Origin: Beduini massiliensis
GTDB lineage: Bacteria > Bacillota_I > Bacilli_A > Erysipelotrichales > Coprobacillaceae
DNA length: 64,000 nucleotides
NCBI RefSeq assembly: GCF_000829905.1
Contig: NZ_CDPP01000006.1
Location: 1 to 64,000 of the forward strand
Direction: 5' to 3'
Both the position numbers and the translations under genes were made by a program. Shown one piece after another: positions 53,133 through 62,802 of this stretch (its first letter is position 1; each line of letters starts with the position of its first letter). The notes under the pieces are model-generated. The model ran no database searches. It saw only the letters and a list, made by a program, of their open reading frames with translations, and was not told the DNA's origin.

Positions 53133-54172
53133 GACAATTCAAAAACAAAATATTATTAATTACTGGAGGAACAGGATCTTTTGGTAATGCAGTATTAAAC
53201 CGTTTTTTAGAAACCGATATTAAAGAAATTAGAGTATTTAGTAGAGATGAATTAAAGCAGGATAATATGAGACATGAATATCAATCAAAATATCCTGAAG
53301 CATTTCATAAGTTAAAATTCTATATTGGAGATGTCAGAGATTTAGCTTCAATTAAAAATGCTATGTATGGTGTAGATTATGTGTATCACGCTGCTGCATT
53401 AAAACAAGTACCTAGTTGCGAATTTTTCCCAATTGAAGCTGTAAAGACGAATGTATTAGGTACAGATAATGTTTTAACTGCTGCCATTGATTGTGGAGTT
53501 GAAAAAGTTGTTTGTCTATCAACTGATAAAGCGGCTTATCCAGTCAACGCAATGGGCACAAGTAAAGCAATGATGGAAAAAGTTATTGTAGCTAAGAGTA
53601 GAACAGCTGATCCAAAAAAAACAAGTATTATGTGTACAAGATATGGAAACGTATTAGCTTCAAGAGGTTCCGTAGTACCTCTTTTTATTAACCAAATTAA
53701 AGAAGGAAATGATTTAACATTAACAGAACCAACAATGACAAGATTTGTCATGACATTAGAGGAAGCTGTTGATTTAGTTTTATTTGCCTTTGAAAATGGA
53801 ACAAGCGGAGATATCTTTGTGCAAAAAGCACCAGCATGTACAATTGAGGTTTTGGCACAAGCGCTTAAGGAATTGTTTAATGCTAATAATGAAATCAAAG
53901 TTATTGGAATTAGACATGGTGAAAAGATGTATGAAACATTACTTACCGATGAAGAGTGTGCCAATGCCATTGATTTAGGAAACTTTTATAGGGTCCCGGC
54001 AGATAAGCGGAATTTGAATTACGACAAATATTTTTCAGAAGGTATTAAAGAATCTCAATTAAAACAGTTTAATTCTAATAATACAGATTTAATGGATGTA
54101 GAAGCGGTTAAGAATAAATTATTAGAAGTTCCATTAGTAAGAGAAGAACTTGAAAAATGGAGAAACAAATAA
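53129..54172 (+). CDS. capE: CapE/FnlA: UDP-GlcNAc 4,6-dehydratase and 5- or 3-epimerase
   Basis: First enzyme of UDP-N-acetyl-L-fucosamine synthesis, acting on UDP-GlcNAc. The NAD(P)-binding TGGTGSFGNAVL is followed by FSRDELKQDNMRHEY, AAALKQVPSCEFFP and LSTDKAAYPVNAMGTSKAMMEK. The catalytic pair is M142-x3-K146, with Met in place of the SDR Tyr, which is normal for this subfamily. The 347 residues match CapE. It overlaps the GT4 gene by ATGA. The stop of this gene and the CapF start are one base apart. Confidence 0.93.
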   Translation: MRQFKNKILLITGGTGSFGNAVLNRFLETDIKEIRVFSRDELKQDNMRHEYQSKYPEAFHKLKFYIGDVRDLASIKNAMYGVDYVYHAAALKQVPSCEFFPIEAVKTNVLGTDNVLTAAIDCGVEKVVCLSTDKAAYPVNAMGTSKAMMEKVIVAKSRTADPKKTSIMCTRYGNVLASRGSVVPLFINQIKEGNDLTLTEPTMTRFVMTLEEAVDLVLFAFENGTSGDIFVQKAPACTIEVLAQALKELFNANNEIKVIGIRHGEKMYETLLTDEECANAIDLGNFYRVPADKRNLNYDKYFSEGIKESQLKQFNSNNTDLMDVEAVKNKLLEVPLVREELEKWRNK

Positions 54173-54173
54173 A

Positions 54174-55313
54174 ATGAAAATACTAGTCACAGGATCTAAT
54201 GGATTTGTAGGTAAAAATCTAGTTGAAACGTTAAAAAACATAAAAGAAAATAAAGATAGCAGCAAAAATATCTTAGTTGAAGACATTTTTTTATTTGATT
54301 TAAACAGTTCAATAAGCGACCTAGATAAATTTACAAAAGAATGTAATTATATAGTTAATCTTGTCGGCGTCAATAGACCTCAAAATTCTCAAGAGTTTTA
54401 TACCGGAAATAAAGAATTTATTGAAACTCTTTGCATGTATTTAAAAAATAACAACAACAAATGTCCTATTATTGCTTCATCCTCCATACAAGTTGGAAAT
54501 GAAACTGATTACGCAAAGAGCAAAAAAGAGGGGGAGGATTATTTAAAGAAATTTTCTAAAGAAAATGGTAATCCTGTTTATATCTATAGATTTGCCAATT
54601 TATTTGGGAAGTGGTGTAGACCAAATTATAATAGCGTTGTGGCTACTTGGTGTTATAACATTGCCAATAATATTGCCATACAGATCAATAATTCAAATGC
54701 ACTTCTTCCATTATGCTATATAGATGATGTCATTAATGAAATTATCGAATGTATGAAAGGTAATGCAAATTATAATGGTGAATATTATGAAGTATCTCCA
54801 GTCTACAAAGTCTCATTAAGTTTTATAGCAGATGTACTATACTCATTCAAGAAAAGCCGAAGAAATCTTTCAATACCAGATCAGAGTCACGAGGTAGTGA
54901 AGAAACTATATGCAACATATCTTTCCTATTTGCCAGAAGGTGAATTTAGTTATCCATTAAAAATGAATATTGATGGGAGAGGCTCATTCACTGAATTTAT
55001 AAGAACAAAAGAACATGGACAGATATCCGTCAATATATCAAAACCACATATTACAAAGGGAAATCACTGGCATCATACAAAGAATGAAAAGTTCTTAGTT
55101 GTTAAAGGAACTGGAATTATCAAATTAAGAAAAATTGGTGATGATAAAATCATTGAATATAAAGTATCTGGAGAAAAACTTGAAGTTATAGATATTCCAA
55201 CTGGCTATACACATAACATTGAAAATATTGGAGATACAGATATGATAACTATCATATGGGCAAATGAACCATTTGATGCAGAAAAACCGGACACATATTT
55301 TGAGGAGGTATAA
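54174..55313 (+). CDS. capF: CapF/FnlB: bifunctional reductase/epimerase with cupin domain
   Basis: Second enzyme of UDP-L-FucNAc synthesis. An N-terminal NADP-binding reductase domain (ILVTGSNGFVGKNLVETL) is joined to a C-terminal cupin (QISVNISKPHITKGNHWHHTKNEKFLVVKGTGIIKL) whose HWHH binds zinc and carries out C3 epimerisation. Total length is 379. The ATG is the first after the CapE stop; its own RBS is weak (GGAGAAACAAATAAA), pointing to translational coupling. Confidence 0.93.
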   Translation: MKILVTGSNGFVGKNLVETLKNIKENKDSSKNILVEDIFLFDLNSSISDLDKFTKECNYIVNLVGVNRPQNSQEFYTGNKEFIETLCMYLKNNNNKCPIIASSSIQVGNETDYAKSKKEGEDYLKKFSKENGNPVYIYRFANLFGKWCRPNYNSVVATWCYNIANNIAIQINNSNALLPLCYIDDVINEIIECMKGNANYNGEYYEVSPVYKVSLSFIADVLYSFKKSRRNLSIPDQSHEVVKKLYATYLSYLPEGEFSYPLKMNIDGRGSFTEFIRTKEHGQISVNISKPHITKGNHWHHTKNEKFLVVKGTGIIKLRKIGDDKIIEYKVSGEKLEVIDIPTGYTHNIENIGDTDMITIIWANEPFDAEKPDTYFEEV

Positions 55314-55316
55314 AAA

Positions 55317-56453
55317 ATGAAAAAATTAAAACTAATGACAATTGTTGGAACCCGACCCGAAATCATTAGACTCTCACAAGTTATCAAAAAGAATGATAAA
55401 TATTTTAATCAGATATTAGTCCATACAGGACAAAATTATGATTATTTTTTAAATCAAGTTTTTTTTGAAAACTTGGGATTAAGAAAACCTGATTACTACC
55501 TCAATTCAGTTGGAAATGACCTAGGTGAAACAATCGGTAGTATCATAGCCAAAAGTTACCGACTAATGGTTGAAGTTAAACCAGATGCATTATTGATATT
55601 AGGAGATACAAATAGCTGTCTAAGTGCAATCAGCGCTAAGAGATTGCACATTCCTATATTTCATATGGAAGCTGGAAACAGATGTTTTGATGAATGTCTC
55701 CCTGAAGAAACAAATAGAAAGATTATTGATCATATTGCTGATGTAAATCTATGCTATAGTGAACATGCAAGAAGATATTTGAATGCTGAGGGTACAGCAA
55801 AAGAAAGAACATATGTAACAGGCTCACCTATGGCTGAAGTTTTAACGGCTAATTTAGAACAGATTAAGACATCAGATATTTTAATTAAACTCGGATTAGA
55901 AAAACAAGGTTATATTTTGTTGAGTGCACATAGAGAAGAAAATATTGATACCGAAAAAAATTTTATTGATTTGTTTACCTCTATAAATAAACTAGCAAAA
56001 ATATACAATATGCCAGTATTATATTCATGCCATCCAAGAAGTAAAAAATTTTTGGAAGAAAGAAACTTCAAACTAGATAAAAGAGTAAGAGTGCATGAGC
56101 CATTAGGATTCCATGACTACAACAACTTACAAATGAATGCATTTGCAGTAGTCAGTGATAGTGGAACATTACCTGAAGAATCCTCATTCTTTACATCAAT
56201 AGGACACCCATTTCCAGCAATTTGTATAAGAACAAGCACAGAAAGACCAGAAGCATTGGATAAGGCTTGCTTTGTATTAGCGGGAATTTCAGAAGGTGGA
56301 GTTGAGCAAGCTGTTGAATTAGCGGTAGAAATGAATAAGAATAACGATTTAGGGATACCTGTACCATATTATGTAGAAGATGTAAGCAATAAAGTTGTAA
56401 AACTTATTCAGTCATATACAGATGTTGTTAATAAAGTGGTTTGGAGGAAATAA
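55317..56453 (+). CDS. capG: CapG/FnlC: UDP-N-acetyl-L-talosamine 2-epimerase type
   Basis: Third enzyme of the route, giving UDP-L-FucNAc by C2 epimerisation. The fold is that of WecB-type non-hydrolysing epimerases: IVGTRPEIIRLSQVI, VHTGQNYDYFLNQVFFENLG, LGDTNSCLSAISAKRLHIPIFHMEAGNRCFDECLPEETNRK and SDSGTLPEESSFF. The 378 residues are standard. Only three bases separate it from CapF. Its presence completes the CapEFG set in order. Confidence 0.93.
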   Translation: MKKLKLMTIVGTRPEIIRLSQVIKKNDKYFNQILVHTGQNYDYFLNQVFFENLGLRKPDYYLNSVGNDLGETIGSIIAKSYRLMVEVKPDALLILGDTNSCLSAISAKRLHIPIFHMEAGNRCFDECLPEETNRKIIDHIADVNLCYSEHARRYLNAEGTAKERTYVTGSPMAEVLTANLEQIKTSDILIKLGLEKQGYILLSAHREENIDTEKNFIDLFTSINKLAKIYNMPVLYSCHPRSKKFLEERNFKLDKRVRVHEPLGFHDYNNLQMNAFAVVSDSGTLPEESSFFTSIGHPFPAICIRTSTERPEALDKACFVLAGISEGGVEQAVELAVEMNKNNDLGIPVPYYVEDVSNKVVKLIQSYTDVVNKVVWRK

Positions 56454-56458
56454 CAATA

Positions 56459-57418
56459 ATGGAACCTTTAGTAAGTCTTGTTGTACCAATATATAATTCT
56501 TCAAAATTCATAGAAAAATCAATTAAATCAATATGCAAACAAATATATCAAAATATAGAAATTATCTTGGTTAATGATGGGACAAAAGATAACTCAATTG
56601 AGTTAGCTCTAACTGTAATCAACAAATATAATAGAAAATATAAACTTATAAATCAAAAAAATTTAGGTCTTTCTAGTGCTAGAAATAGCGGTATTGATTT
56701 AAGTGCAGGAAAATACATTTGTTTTATAGATTCTGATGATATCCTTGATGAAGGACATATCAGTCATTTAGTATCATTAATTATTAAAAAGAATTTAAAG
56801 GTAGTATTTTCTGATTTCGAATTAACTAGTGAAGATAAAAGAGATGGAAACAAATGCAAAGTATTTCAAACAAAAGTTTATTCAAAAGATGAATTATTTC
56901 ATTTTTTTGTATTAAGAAAGCCTGCAATACACTGCTGTACTTTATTAATTGATAATAATTATTTAAAATCAAATAAATTATATTTTAATAGTAAATTAAA
57001 GTACGGCGAAGACACTGAGTATATGTGGAGGCTTTTCTCTACTATACAAAATATTGGTAGAGTACAATCGACTACTTATAAATATTTAATAAGAAAAAAT
57101 TCTATCATGACATCAGTTGGAATTGAAAAGGGAATAGTATTTCAAGAGGAACTTCATAAATCTATAACTTTACTTAGTAATAATGATACGAAATATATAC
57201 AATATTATAAATGGGCATATTACAGAAATATATTGGGATGGCTTCATAGTATGGCTCGTAATGCTGATTATAATACATTTAAAAAAGGTTTAAAAACTGT
57301 TGATATGACTAACTTGTCTAACAATTTAAAGAATTATCCAAATTTAAAGATTAAAATTTTAGTCTCTTTACTTAAGATAAACTCATATGTATCCTATAGA
57401 TTATTGAGAGGTAGTTAA
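56459..57418 (+). CDS. Glycosyltransferase family 2
   Basis: A GT-A enzyme of 319 residues with SLVVPIYNSSKFIEKSIKSICKQ, LVNDGTKDNS, the metal motif FIDSDD and EDTEYMWRLF near the acceptor site. GGAGGAAATAACAATA precedes the ATG; a TTG upstream is less likely. The sugar is not predictable. The C-terminus is Lys/Asn-rich and codon use is strongly AT-biased, like the rest of the operon to the right. Confidence 0.88.
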   Translation: MEPLVSLVVPIYNSSKFIEKSIKSICKQIYQNIEIILVNDGTKDNSIELALTVINKYNRKYKLINQKNLGLSSARNSGIDLSAGKYICFIDSDDILDEGHISHLVSLIIKKNLKVVFSDFELTSEDKRDGNKCKVFQTKVYSKDELFHFFVLRKPAIHCCTLLIDNNYLKSNKLYFNSKLKYGEDTEYMWRLFSTIQNIGRVQSTTYKYLIRKNSIMTSVGIEKGIVFQEELHKSITLLSNNDTKYIQYYKWAYYRNILGWLHSMARNADYNTFKKGLKTVDMTNLSNNLKNYPNLKIKILVSLLKINSYVSYRLLRGS

Positions 57419-57420
57419 TT

Positions 57421-58356
57421 ATGATTTCCGTAGCTATGACAACTTATAATGGTGAAAAATATATTATTGAACAATTAAATAGTATTATTAACCAAAGTTT
57501 ACAACCAGATGAAGTAATTATATGTGATGATGGATCTACTGATAAAACAATTCCATTAATAGAGAATTTTATACAATCAAATAATCTTGAAAAAAAATGG
57601 AAATTAGTAAAAAACAATTATTCTTTAGGATTTATTAAAAATTTTATTAAAGCTATTAATTTAACAAGGGGGGATATTATTTTTTTATCAGATCAAGATG
57701 ATGTTTTCATACAAAATAAATTTCAAATAATGATAAAGTATTTTGAACAATATCCTGAATGTGTGGTATTAAACGCCAATTATTCTATGATAGATAAAGA
57801 ATCAAAAAAAATTGAAAATTATAGAATTAAATCTCCAAAAAGAAGTAAGAAAATTGAAAAATTAAGCTTTCAATCTTATTTATATAATTCAAACTACCCT
57901 GGATTTTCAATAGCTTTTAAAAAAAATATTAAAAAAGAATTAGAATCTCTTAATTTAGATAATGTATATGGGCATGATATATTAATTAATCTAATTGGAT
58001 TACAACAAAAAGGTTGTTATGCTATTCCTGATATTCTCAGTAAGTATAGAATACATACATCGAATACATCAGGTGTTGGTGAAGTGACCAATGATTTGTT
58101 GATTATCTCAAGAATCCAACAAAAAGAAAAAGAACTAAAAGAATACGTACAATTAAGAAGTTTTATAAGTAGTAATGGTCTATCACTAGATAAAAATATT
58201 ATTTATAAAAGAGAAAAAATCTTAAGAAAAAGAATTCTGTATTTACAAAATAAGAATATTATATTTTTGTTAGGAATTCTTTTATTTTCTAGAACATATC
58301 CTAAAAGTACTATTTTAGGAGATATATTTTATATTATGAAAAGGGGGAGGGAATGA
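57421..58356 (+). CDS. Glycosyltransferase family 2, rhamnosyltransferase-like
   Basis: The 311-residue GT-A protein shows ISVAMTTYNGEKYIIEQLNSIINQSLQPDEVIICDDGSTDKT and FLSDQDDVF, the form common in alpha-1,3-rhamnosyltransferase-type enzymes, although donor identity is not established. The conserved HDILINLIGL segment follows. It is two bases after the previous stop; the next gene overlaps its end by ATGA. Confidence 0.86.
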   Translation: MISVAMTTYNGEKYIIEQLNSIINQSLQPDEVIICDDGSTDKTIPLIENFIQSNNLEKKWKLVKNNYSLGFIKNFIKAINLTRGDIIFLSDQDDVFIQNKFQIMIKYFEQYPECVVLNANYSMIDKESKKIENYRIKSPKRSKKIEKLSFQSYLYNSNYPGFSIAFKKNIKKELESLNLDNVYGHDILINLIGLQQKGCYAIPDILSKYRIHTSNTSGVGEVTNDLLIISRIQQKEKELKEYVQLRSFISSNGLSLDKNIIYKREKILRKRILYLQNKNIIFLLGILLFSRTYPKSTILGDIFYIMKRGRE

Positions 58357-59453
58357 TATTGAAATTATTATTTATATCTCAAAATGAAGCACCATTTAGA
58401 ATGAAATGGATGGATGAGTTAGCAAAATACATGGATGTGAAAATTTATCATCTTAATGAATATGAAGAAAATATAAGTAATGAATATATTAGCTATCATA
58501 CTTATAGAGCTCAAACTGAAGATATATCAACATCTATATTTAAAAAAAAGTTATATGATTATAAGAAAATACTAAAAGAAGATTATGATGTTCTATTACT
58601 TGACGGATATGGTTTTTTTGCCCAGCAATTATTAATTATATTTTTAAAAATAATAAAAAAAAAATATGGTTTATCTATAGATGGAGGTTTTATTCCAAAA
58701 AAAGAGAACATTCTTAAAAAGAAGATTAAAACTTTTTTTATCAAAGGTGCAACTTTCTATTTAAGTACTTCACAAGATACAGACAGCTATTTAAATTATT
58801 ATGGTGTCAATAAAAATATAATTTATAGACATTATTTTTCTAATGTTAGCGATAATGATATAGAAAATTCCCCTCTATCTTTAGAAGAAAAATTAAAAAT
58901 CAGAACGGATCTTGGTATAGAAAATGTTTTTACATTGATATCTGTAGGTCAATTGATTTATAGAAAAGGGTTTGATTGCCTAGTAGAAGCAATCAAAGGT
59001 ATACATGGTGAATTTCAATTATTTATAATAGGTTCTGGTAATAACTCACATCTAAAAGATATGATGATAAAAAACAAGCATATACATCACATTGAATTTA
59101 TTTCCAGAGATCAATTAGATCAATATTATAAAGCTAGTGATGTATTTATTTTGCCGACAAGAGAAGATGTATGGGGTCTTGTTGTAGGAGAAGCAATGGC
59201 AAAAGGATTGCCAATAATAGCAACAAATAAATGTCTAGCGGCAAAAGCAATGATAGAAAATGGAATGAATGGCTATATAGTTTGCCCAGAAAATATTGAT
59301 GAAATGATGAATGCAATTATTAAAGTTATGAATGTAGATTTGAATAATATGGGAGCAAAGTCTATAGAAACAATAAAAAAATATAGTTTAGAATATTCTG
59401 CTAAATGTGATTATATGCTATTTAAGGAGTTGAAAAATAATGAATTATTATGA
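58353..59453 (+). CDS. Glycosyltransferase family 4
   Basis: GT-B fold enzyme of 366 residues. The donor-binding half contains LISVGQLIYRKGFDCLVEAI, FISRDQLDQYYKASDVFILPTREDVWGLVVGEAMAKGLPIIAT with the E-x7-E motif (EDVWGLVVGE). The N-terminal half is less conserved, as expected for the acceptor side. Its last 14 bases overlap the next gene. Confidence 0.9.
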   Translation: MILKLLFISQNEAPFRMKWMDELAKYMDVKIYHLNEYEENISNEYISYHTYRAQTEDISTSIFKKKLYDYKKILKEDYDVLLLDGYGFFAQQLLIIFLKIIKKKYGLSIDGGFIPKKENILKKKIKTFFIKGATFYLSTSQDTDSYLNYYGVNKNIIYRHYFSNVSDNDIENSPLSLEEKLKIRTDLGIENVFTLISVGQLIYRKGFDCLVEAIKGIHGEFQLFIIGSGNNSHLKDMMIKNKHIHHIEFISRDQLDQYYKASDVFILPTREDVWGLVVGEAMAKGLPIIATNKCLAAKAMIENGMNGYIVCPENIDEMMNAIIKVMNVDLNNMGAKSIETIKKYSLEYSAKCDYMLFKELKNNELL

Positions 59454-60501
59454 TTTAACGATTATTGTCCCAATATATAATGCAGCACCATATTTAAACC
59501 AGTGTATAGATTCTTTATTAAATCAGCAAACTAATTTAAATTATTGTATTTTTTTAATAAATGATGGTAGTCTTGATCATTCATTAGATATTTGTAATAC
59601 ATATAAAAAGCAACATCAAAATATATATGTATTTAATAAAGAAAATAAAGGAACTTCTACAGCTAAAAATTTAGGTCTAGATAATGCTAATTCTAAATAC
59701 ATAATGTTTGTTGATAGTGATGATTATGTTGATGAAAAATATATTTCAAGTTTACTGAATGATAAAGAATATTATGATTTATATTGTGCTGGATATTCAA
59801 TTGTTTATGAAAAACAAGGAACAATTATAAATAATTTAATTCCTAATTGTATAAAAAAAAATAAAGACACATCTAAATTATTGGAAATGTTTAAAAGTGA
59901 AGGTATTTTAAATGTTGATATATCAAAAATTTATTTATTGGAAATAATAAATAAACATCAAATCCGTTTTCCTACAGATATGTCAACAGGAGAAGATTTA
60001 GTCTTTAATTGCAATTATTTTTTACATATACATTCTTTTAAGACCCTTAAAGAATCTCATTATTATTATATTAGACGTGATATTGAATCATTAGTGAATT
60101 CATATAAACCAACTTTGTTTAAGATGGTCGAAAAATGCTTAGATTCCATCGATACTTTATATGAAAACAATACAAATAAGAACAATATTCGTTATTTAGC
60201 AAATATTCATTTTGATTACCGTTTTACAGAACTAACTAACTTATTTAGACGAAAATGTGATTTGTCAAACCGTGATAAGTTAGAAATTATAAAAGTAATC
60301 ATAAGTAATGAAAAACTAAATAAGTATTTAGATATTTCAACTAGAAATGATAAATTATCAAATATATTCAAGTGGTCGATTAAACAAAACAACCCATTAT
60401 TAACACTATTGATTTATAAAATATTATTTTTTTTAAGATATAGATTATCGCATTTATACTATTATTTAAGGAATAAATTAATTTTGATAGAAAAGGATTG
60501 A
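59440..60501 (+). CDS. Glycosyltransferase family 2
   Basis: The 353-residue enzyme has LTIIVPIYNAAPYLNQCIDSLLNQ, LINDGSLDHS, the metal motif FVDSDDYVD and GEDLVFNCNYF. A long helical C-terminus with Lys and aromatic residues may sit on the membrane. Donor and acceptor are unknown. Translation is coupled to the preceding GT4 gene by the overlap. Confidence 0.88.
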   Translation: MNYYDLTIIVPIYNAAPYLNQCIDSLLNQQTNLNYCIFLINDGSLDHSLDICNTYKKQHQNIYVFNKENKGTSTAKNLGLDNANSKYIMFVDSDDYVDEKYISSLLNDKEYYDLYCAGYSIVYEKQGTIINNLIPNCIKKNKDTSKLLEMFKSEGILNVDISKIYLLEIINKHQIRFPTDMSTGEDLVFNCNYFLHIHSFKTLKESHYYYIRRDIESLVNSYKPTLFKMVEKCLDSIDTLYENNTNKNNIRYLANIHFDYRFTELTNLFRRKCDLSNRDKLEIIKVIISNEKLNKYLDISTRNDKLSNIFKWSIKQNNPLLTLLIYKILFFLRYRLSHLYYYLRNKLILIEKD

Positions 60502-60505
60502 TAAA

Positions 60506-61585
60506 ATGAATTGTAAAATAGGAATTGTTACATTAGTAGGAAATTTTAATTATGGAAATAGATTGCAAAATTTTGCATTACAGGAAGCAATTAGTAATTT
60601 GGGATATACCGCACAGACATTAGGGGTAAAAAATCAAGAAAAAATATACAAAAAAACAATCAAAAAAATATTATTTTACTCTAGTGGTATTATAACAAAA
60701 AATGCAAGAATAAATAATTTTGCCAGATGTATAAAAATTGAGAAGTTTACTAATAAATATATTAATCAAAGTGAATATAGTTTACCAATAGAGAAGAATC
60801 GAGATATTGATAAACATTTTGATACTTTTATAGTCGGTAGTGATCAGGTTTGGAATCCTCACTACAATTTAAATAATAATTATTTTTTAAACTTCACCAA
60901 TAAAAGAAAAATATCCTATGCAGCAAGTCTTGGAATTACAAATCTCCCTAAGAAATTTGAAAATAACTTAATACAAGCATTAGATTCTTTTTATGCTATT
61001 TCGGTCAGAGAGCAATCTGCTGTAAATATTTTGCAAAGTAAAATTAATAAAAAAATTAACTTTGTACTTGATCCAACTTTTTTATTAACAAAGAATCAGT
61101 GGGAAGAATATATTTCAACTTATCACCTAAAAAATATTGAAGAAAATTATATCTTATTATATTTTTTAGGTGATATTTCTGAAGAAATATGGAGAAAAAT
61201 TAATGAATTGTCAATATTATATGATGCTAAAATAATAAACCTAATGGATTCACAAAATCAAAAATATTATGTTATTGATCCATTCGAGTTTCTTTTATAT
61301 ATAAAAAATTGCACTTTATTTTTTACTGATTCTTTTCATGGTACTGTCTTCTCTATTATATTAAATAAACAGTTTGTTGTTTGTGAAAGAAGCTTAGGAG
61401 CAGATGGAAATATGAATACTAGATTAGAGTCATTATTAGATAATTTCAAATTAAATAATCGAACTTTTACTATGCAAATTTCAATGAATTTATGGACTAA
61501 TCAGAACTTTGATAAAGTCAATAAAATCTTATCAATATATAGAAGTGAGTCATTAAATTTTCTTAAACAAAGTTTGGAGGACTAA
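60506..61585 (+). CDS. Polysaccharide pyruvyl transferase family protein
   Basis: The 359-residue protein begins IGIVTLVGNFNYGNRLQNFALQEAI and contains FDTFIVGSDQVWNPHYNLNNNYFLNF, ISYAASLGI and FFTDSFHGTVFSIILNKQFVV, all typical of PS_pyruv_trans. Members add pyruvate ketals to sugars from phosphoenolpyruvate, giving negative charge. Some family members have other activities, so the modification is inferred. Confidence 0.88.
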   Translation: MNCKIGIVTLVGNFNYGNRLQNFALQEAISNLGYTAQTLGVKNQEKIYKKTIKKILFYSSGIITKNARINNFARCIKIEKFTNKYINQSEYSLPIEKNRDIDKHFDTFIVGSDQVWNPHYNLNNNYFLNFTNKRKISYAASLGITNLPKKFENNLIQALDSFYAISVREQSAVNILQSKINKKINFVLDPTFLLTKNQWEEYISTYHLKNIEENYILLYFLGDISEEIWRKINELSILYDAKIINLMDSQNQKYYVIDPFEFLLYIKNCTLFFTDSFHGTVFSIILNKQFVVCERSLGADGNMNTRLESLLDNFKLNNRTFTMQISMNLWTNQNFDKVNKILSIYRSESLNFLKQSLED

Positions 61586-61587
61586 AT

Positions 61588-62802
61588 GTGAGAATAAAAT
61601 TAAAGGAAACAAATCTTTTATACGCTTTATTAATATTTATTACATTTTCTCCTTTCATCCATAGTACATATATTTTCATCTTTCTAGAATTCTTATGTAT
61701 TTTTTGTTTTTATTTATTAAATAAAAAAATCTTTTTTTTAAAAACTAAATCTTGTTTGAGATTTTTTTATATTATCCCTCTTTTTATTATATTATTTTCA
61801 CATTTTAATATATCTGCAATTGGACAAGGAATAAAAATTTTTTTAGCTATTGTAATAATTATGCAATTAAAAGATAAAAAATTATGCTATGAAATCAGCA
61901 AAAAATTCTTTTTAAAACTTGCTTTTATATTAATTGTTTCTATTTTGTTTGAAAAATTCTTTACTAATTTCTTTTTTGATATATTTAAACCGATATTTAC
62001 ATTACTAATTGGGGCTGAAGGGAGCGAGATGATTTACCAAAACGCCACCATTGTTGGAGTTTATTATGGTTTATTTCCTGATGCAGCAACTTCTTGTATT
62101 TTATTAATCATTCCACTAGCATTTATATTTAATAAAATTAAATTTAATTATAAAGATTGTATAATGGTATTTATGATTTTCATTTGTTTGATGATAACAT
62201 CAAAAAGAGGACCATTTATTTTTGCTTTTTTTACATCATTATTTTTGTTTTGTCATGATGAAAATAATAAGTTTAATAAAAAAAGGCTATTGATTATATG
62301 TATAGGTTTATTATTTTTTATGGGAACTTTAATTTATATATTCCCCTATTTGGATAAGGATGTTGGTTTAGGAAGATTAATGAATACGGTATTAAATATA
62401 TCTAATTCAGATATGAATATTACGAGTGGACGTTCTAATTTATCAAATTTTGCTTTGAATATTTTTTATGATCACAAATTATTGGGAGTTGGGTGGGGGC
62501 AATTCTCAAAACTTTATTTTCTATCTACGTATCGTAATGTTCTAAATGTCCATAATGTTTATATACAACTTTTGTGTGAAACAGGCATATTTGGTACAAT
62601 ATTTATCTTATCACCATTTCTAATATCACTTGTTTTATTAATGAAGGATACTACACTTATTTTATTTAAAAGAGGTGCATTATTTATTTTGATATTTAAT
62701 TTATTTTATATGTTTAGTGGATGTCTTTTTGATATGCCATTATATTATTTCAGTTTGTTATTGTTTCTGTATTTTCCCATTGCAAGGAGTGAAACAGTAT
62801 GA
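61588..62802 (+). CDS. Wzy-like O-antigen/capsule polymerase
   Basis: A polytopic membrane protein of 404 residues with about ten to eleven helices. The external loop between later helices has NMNITSGRSNLSNFALNIFYDHKLLGVGWGQF, matching the Wzy_C/O-antigen ligase superfamily pattern in which Arg residues act on the lipid-linked repeat units. As the operon also has an initiating PglC-like enzyme, polymerase is likelier than ligase. The start is GTG behind TTGGAGGACTAAAT. Confidence 0.82.
   Translation: MRIKLKETNLLYALLIFITFSPFIHSTYIFIFLEFLCIFCFYLLNKKIFFLKTKSCLRFFYIIPLFIILFSHFNISAIGQGIKIFLAIVIIMQLKDKKLCYEISKKFFLKLAFILIVSILFEKFFTNFFFDIFKPIFTLLIGAEGSEMIYQNATIVGVYYGLFPDAATSCILLIIPLAFIFNKIKFNYKDCIMVFMIFICLMITSKRGPFIFAFFTSLFLFCHDENNKFNKKRLLIICIGLLFFMGTLIYIFPYLDKDVGLGRLMNTVLNISNSDMNITSGRSNLSNFALNIFYDHKLLGVGWGQFSKLYFLSTYRNVLNVHNVYIQLLCETGIFGTIFILSPFLISLVLLMKDTTLILFKRGALFILIFNLFYMFSGCLFDMPLYYFSLLLFLYFPIARSETV

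Noticed and set aside
53536-53970. 144-codon minus-strand frame inside capE
   Set aside because: It is antisense to an intact, well-recognised gene, lacks a Shine-Dalgarno site and resembles no family.
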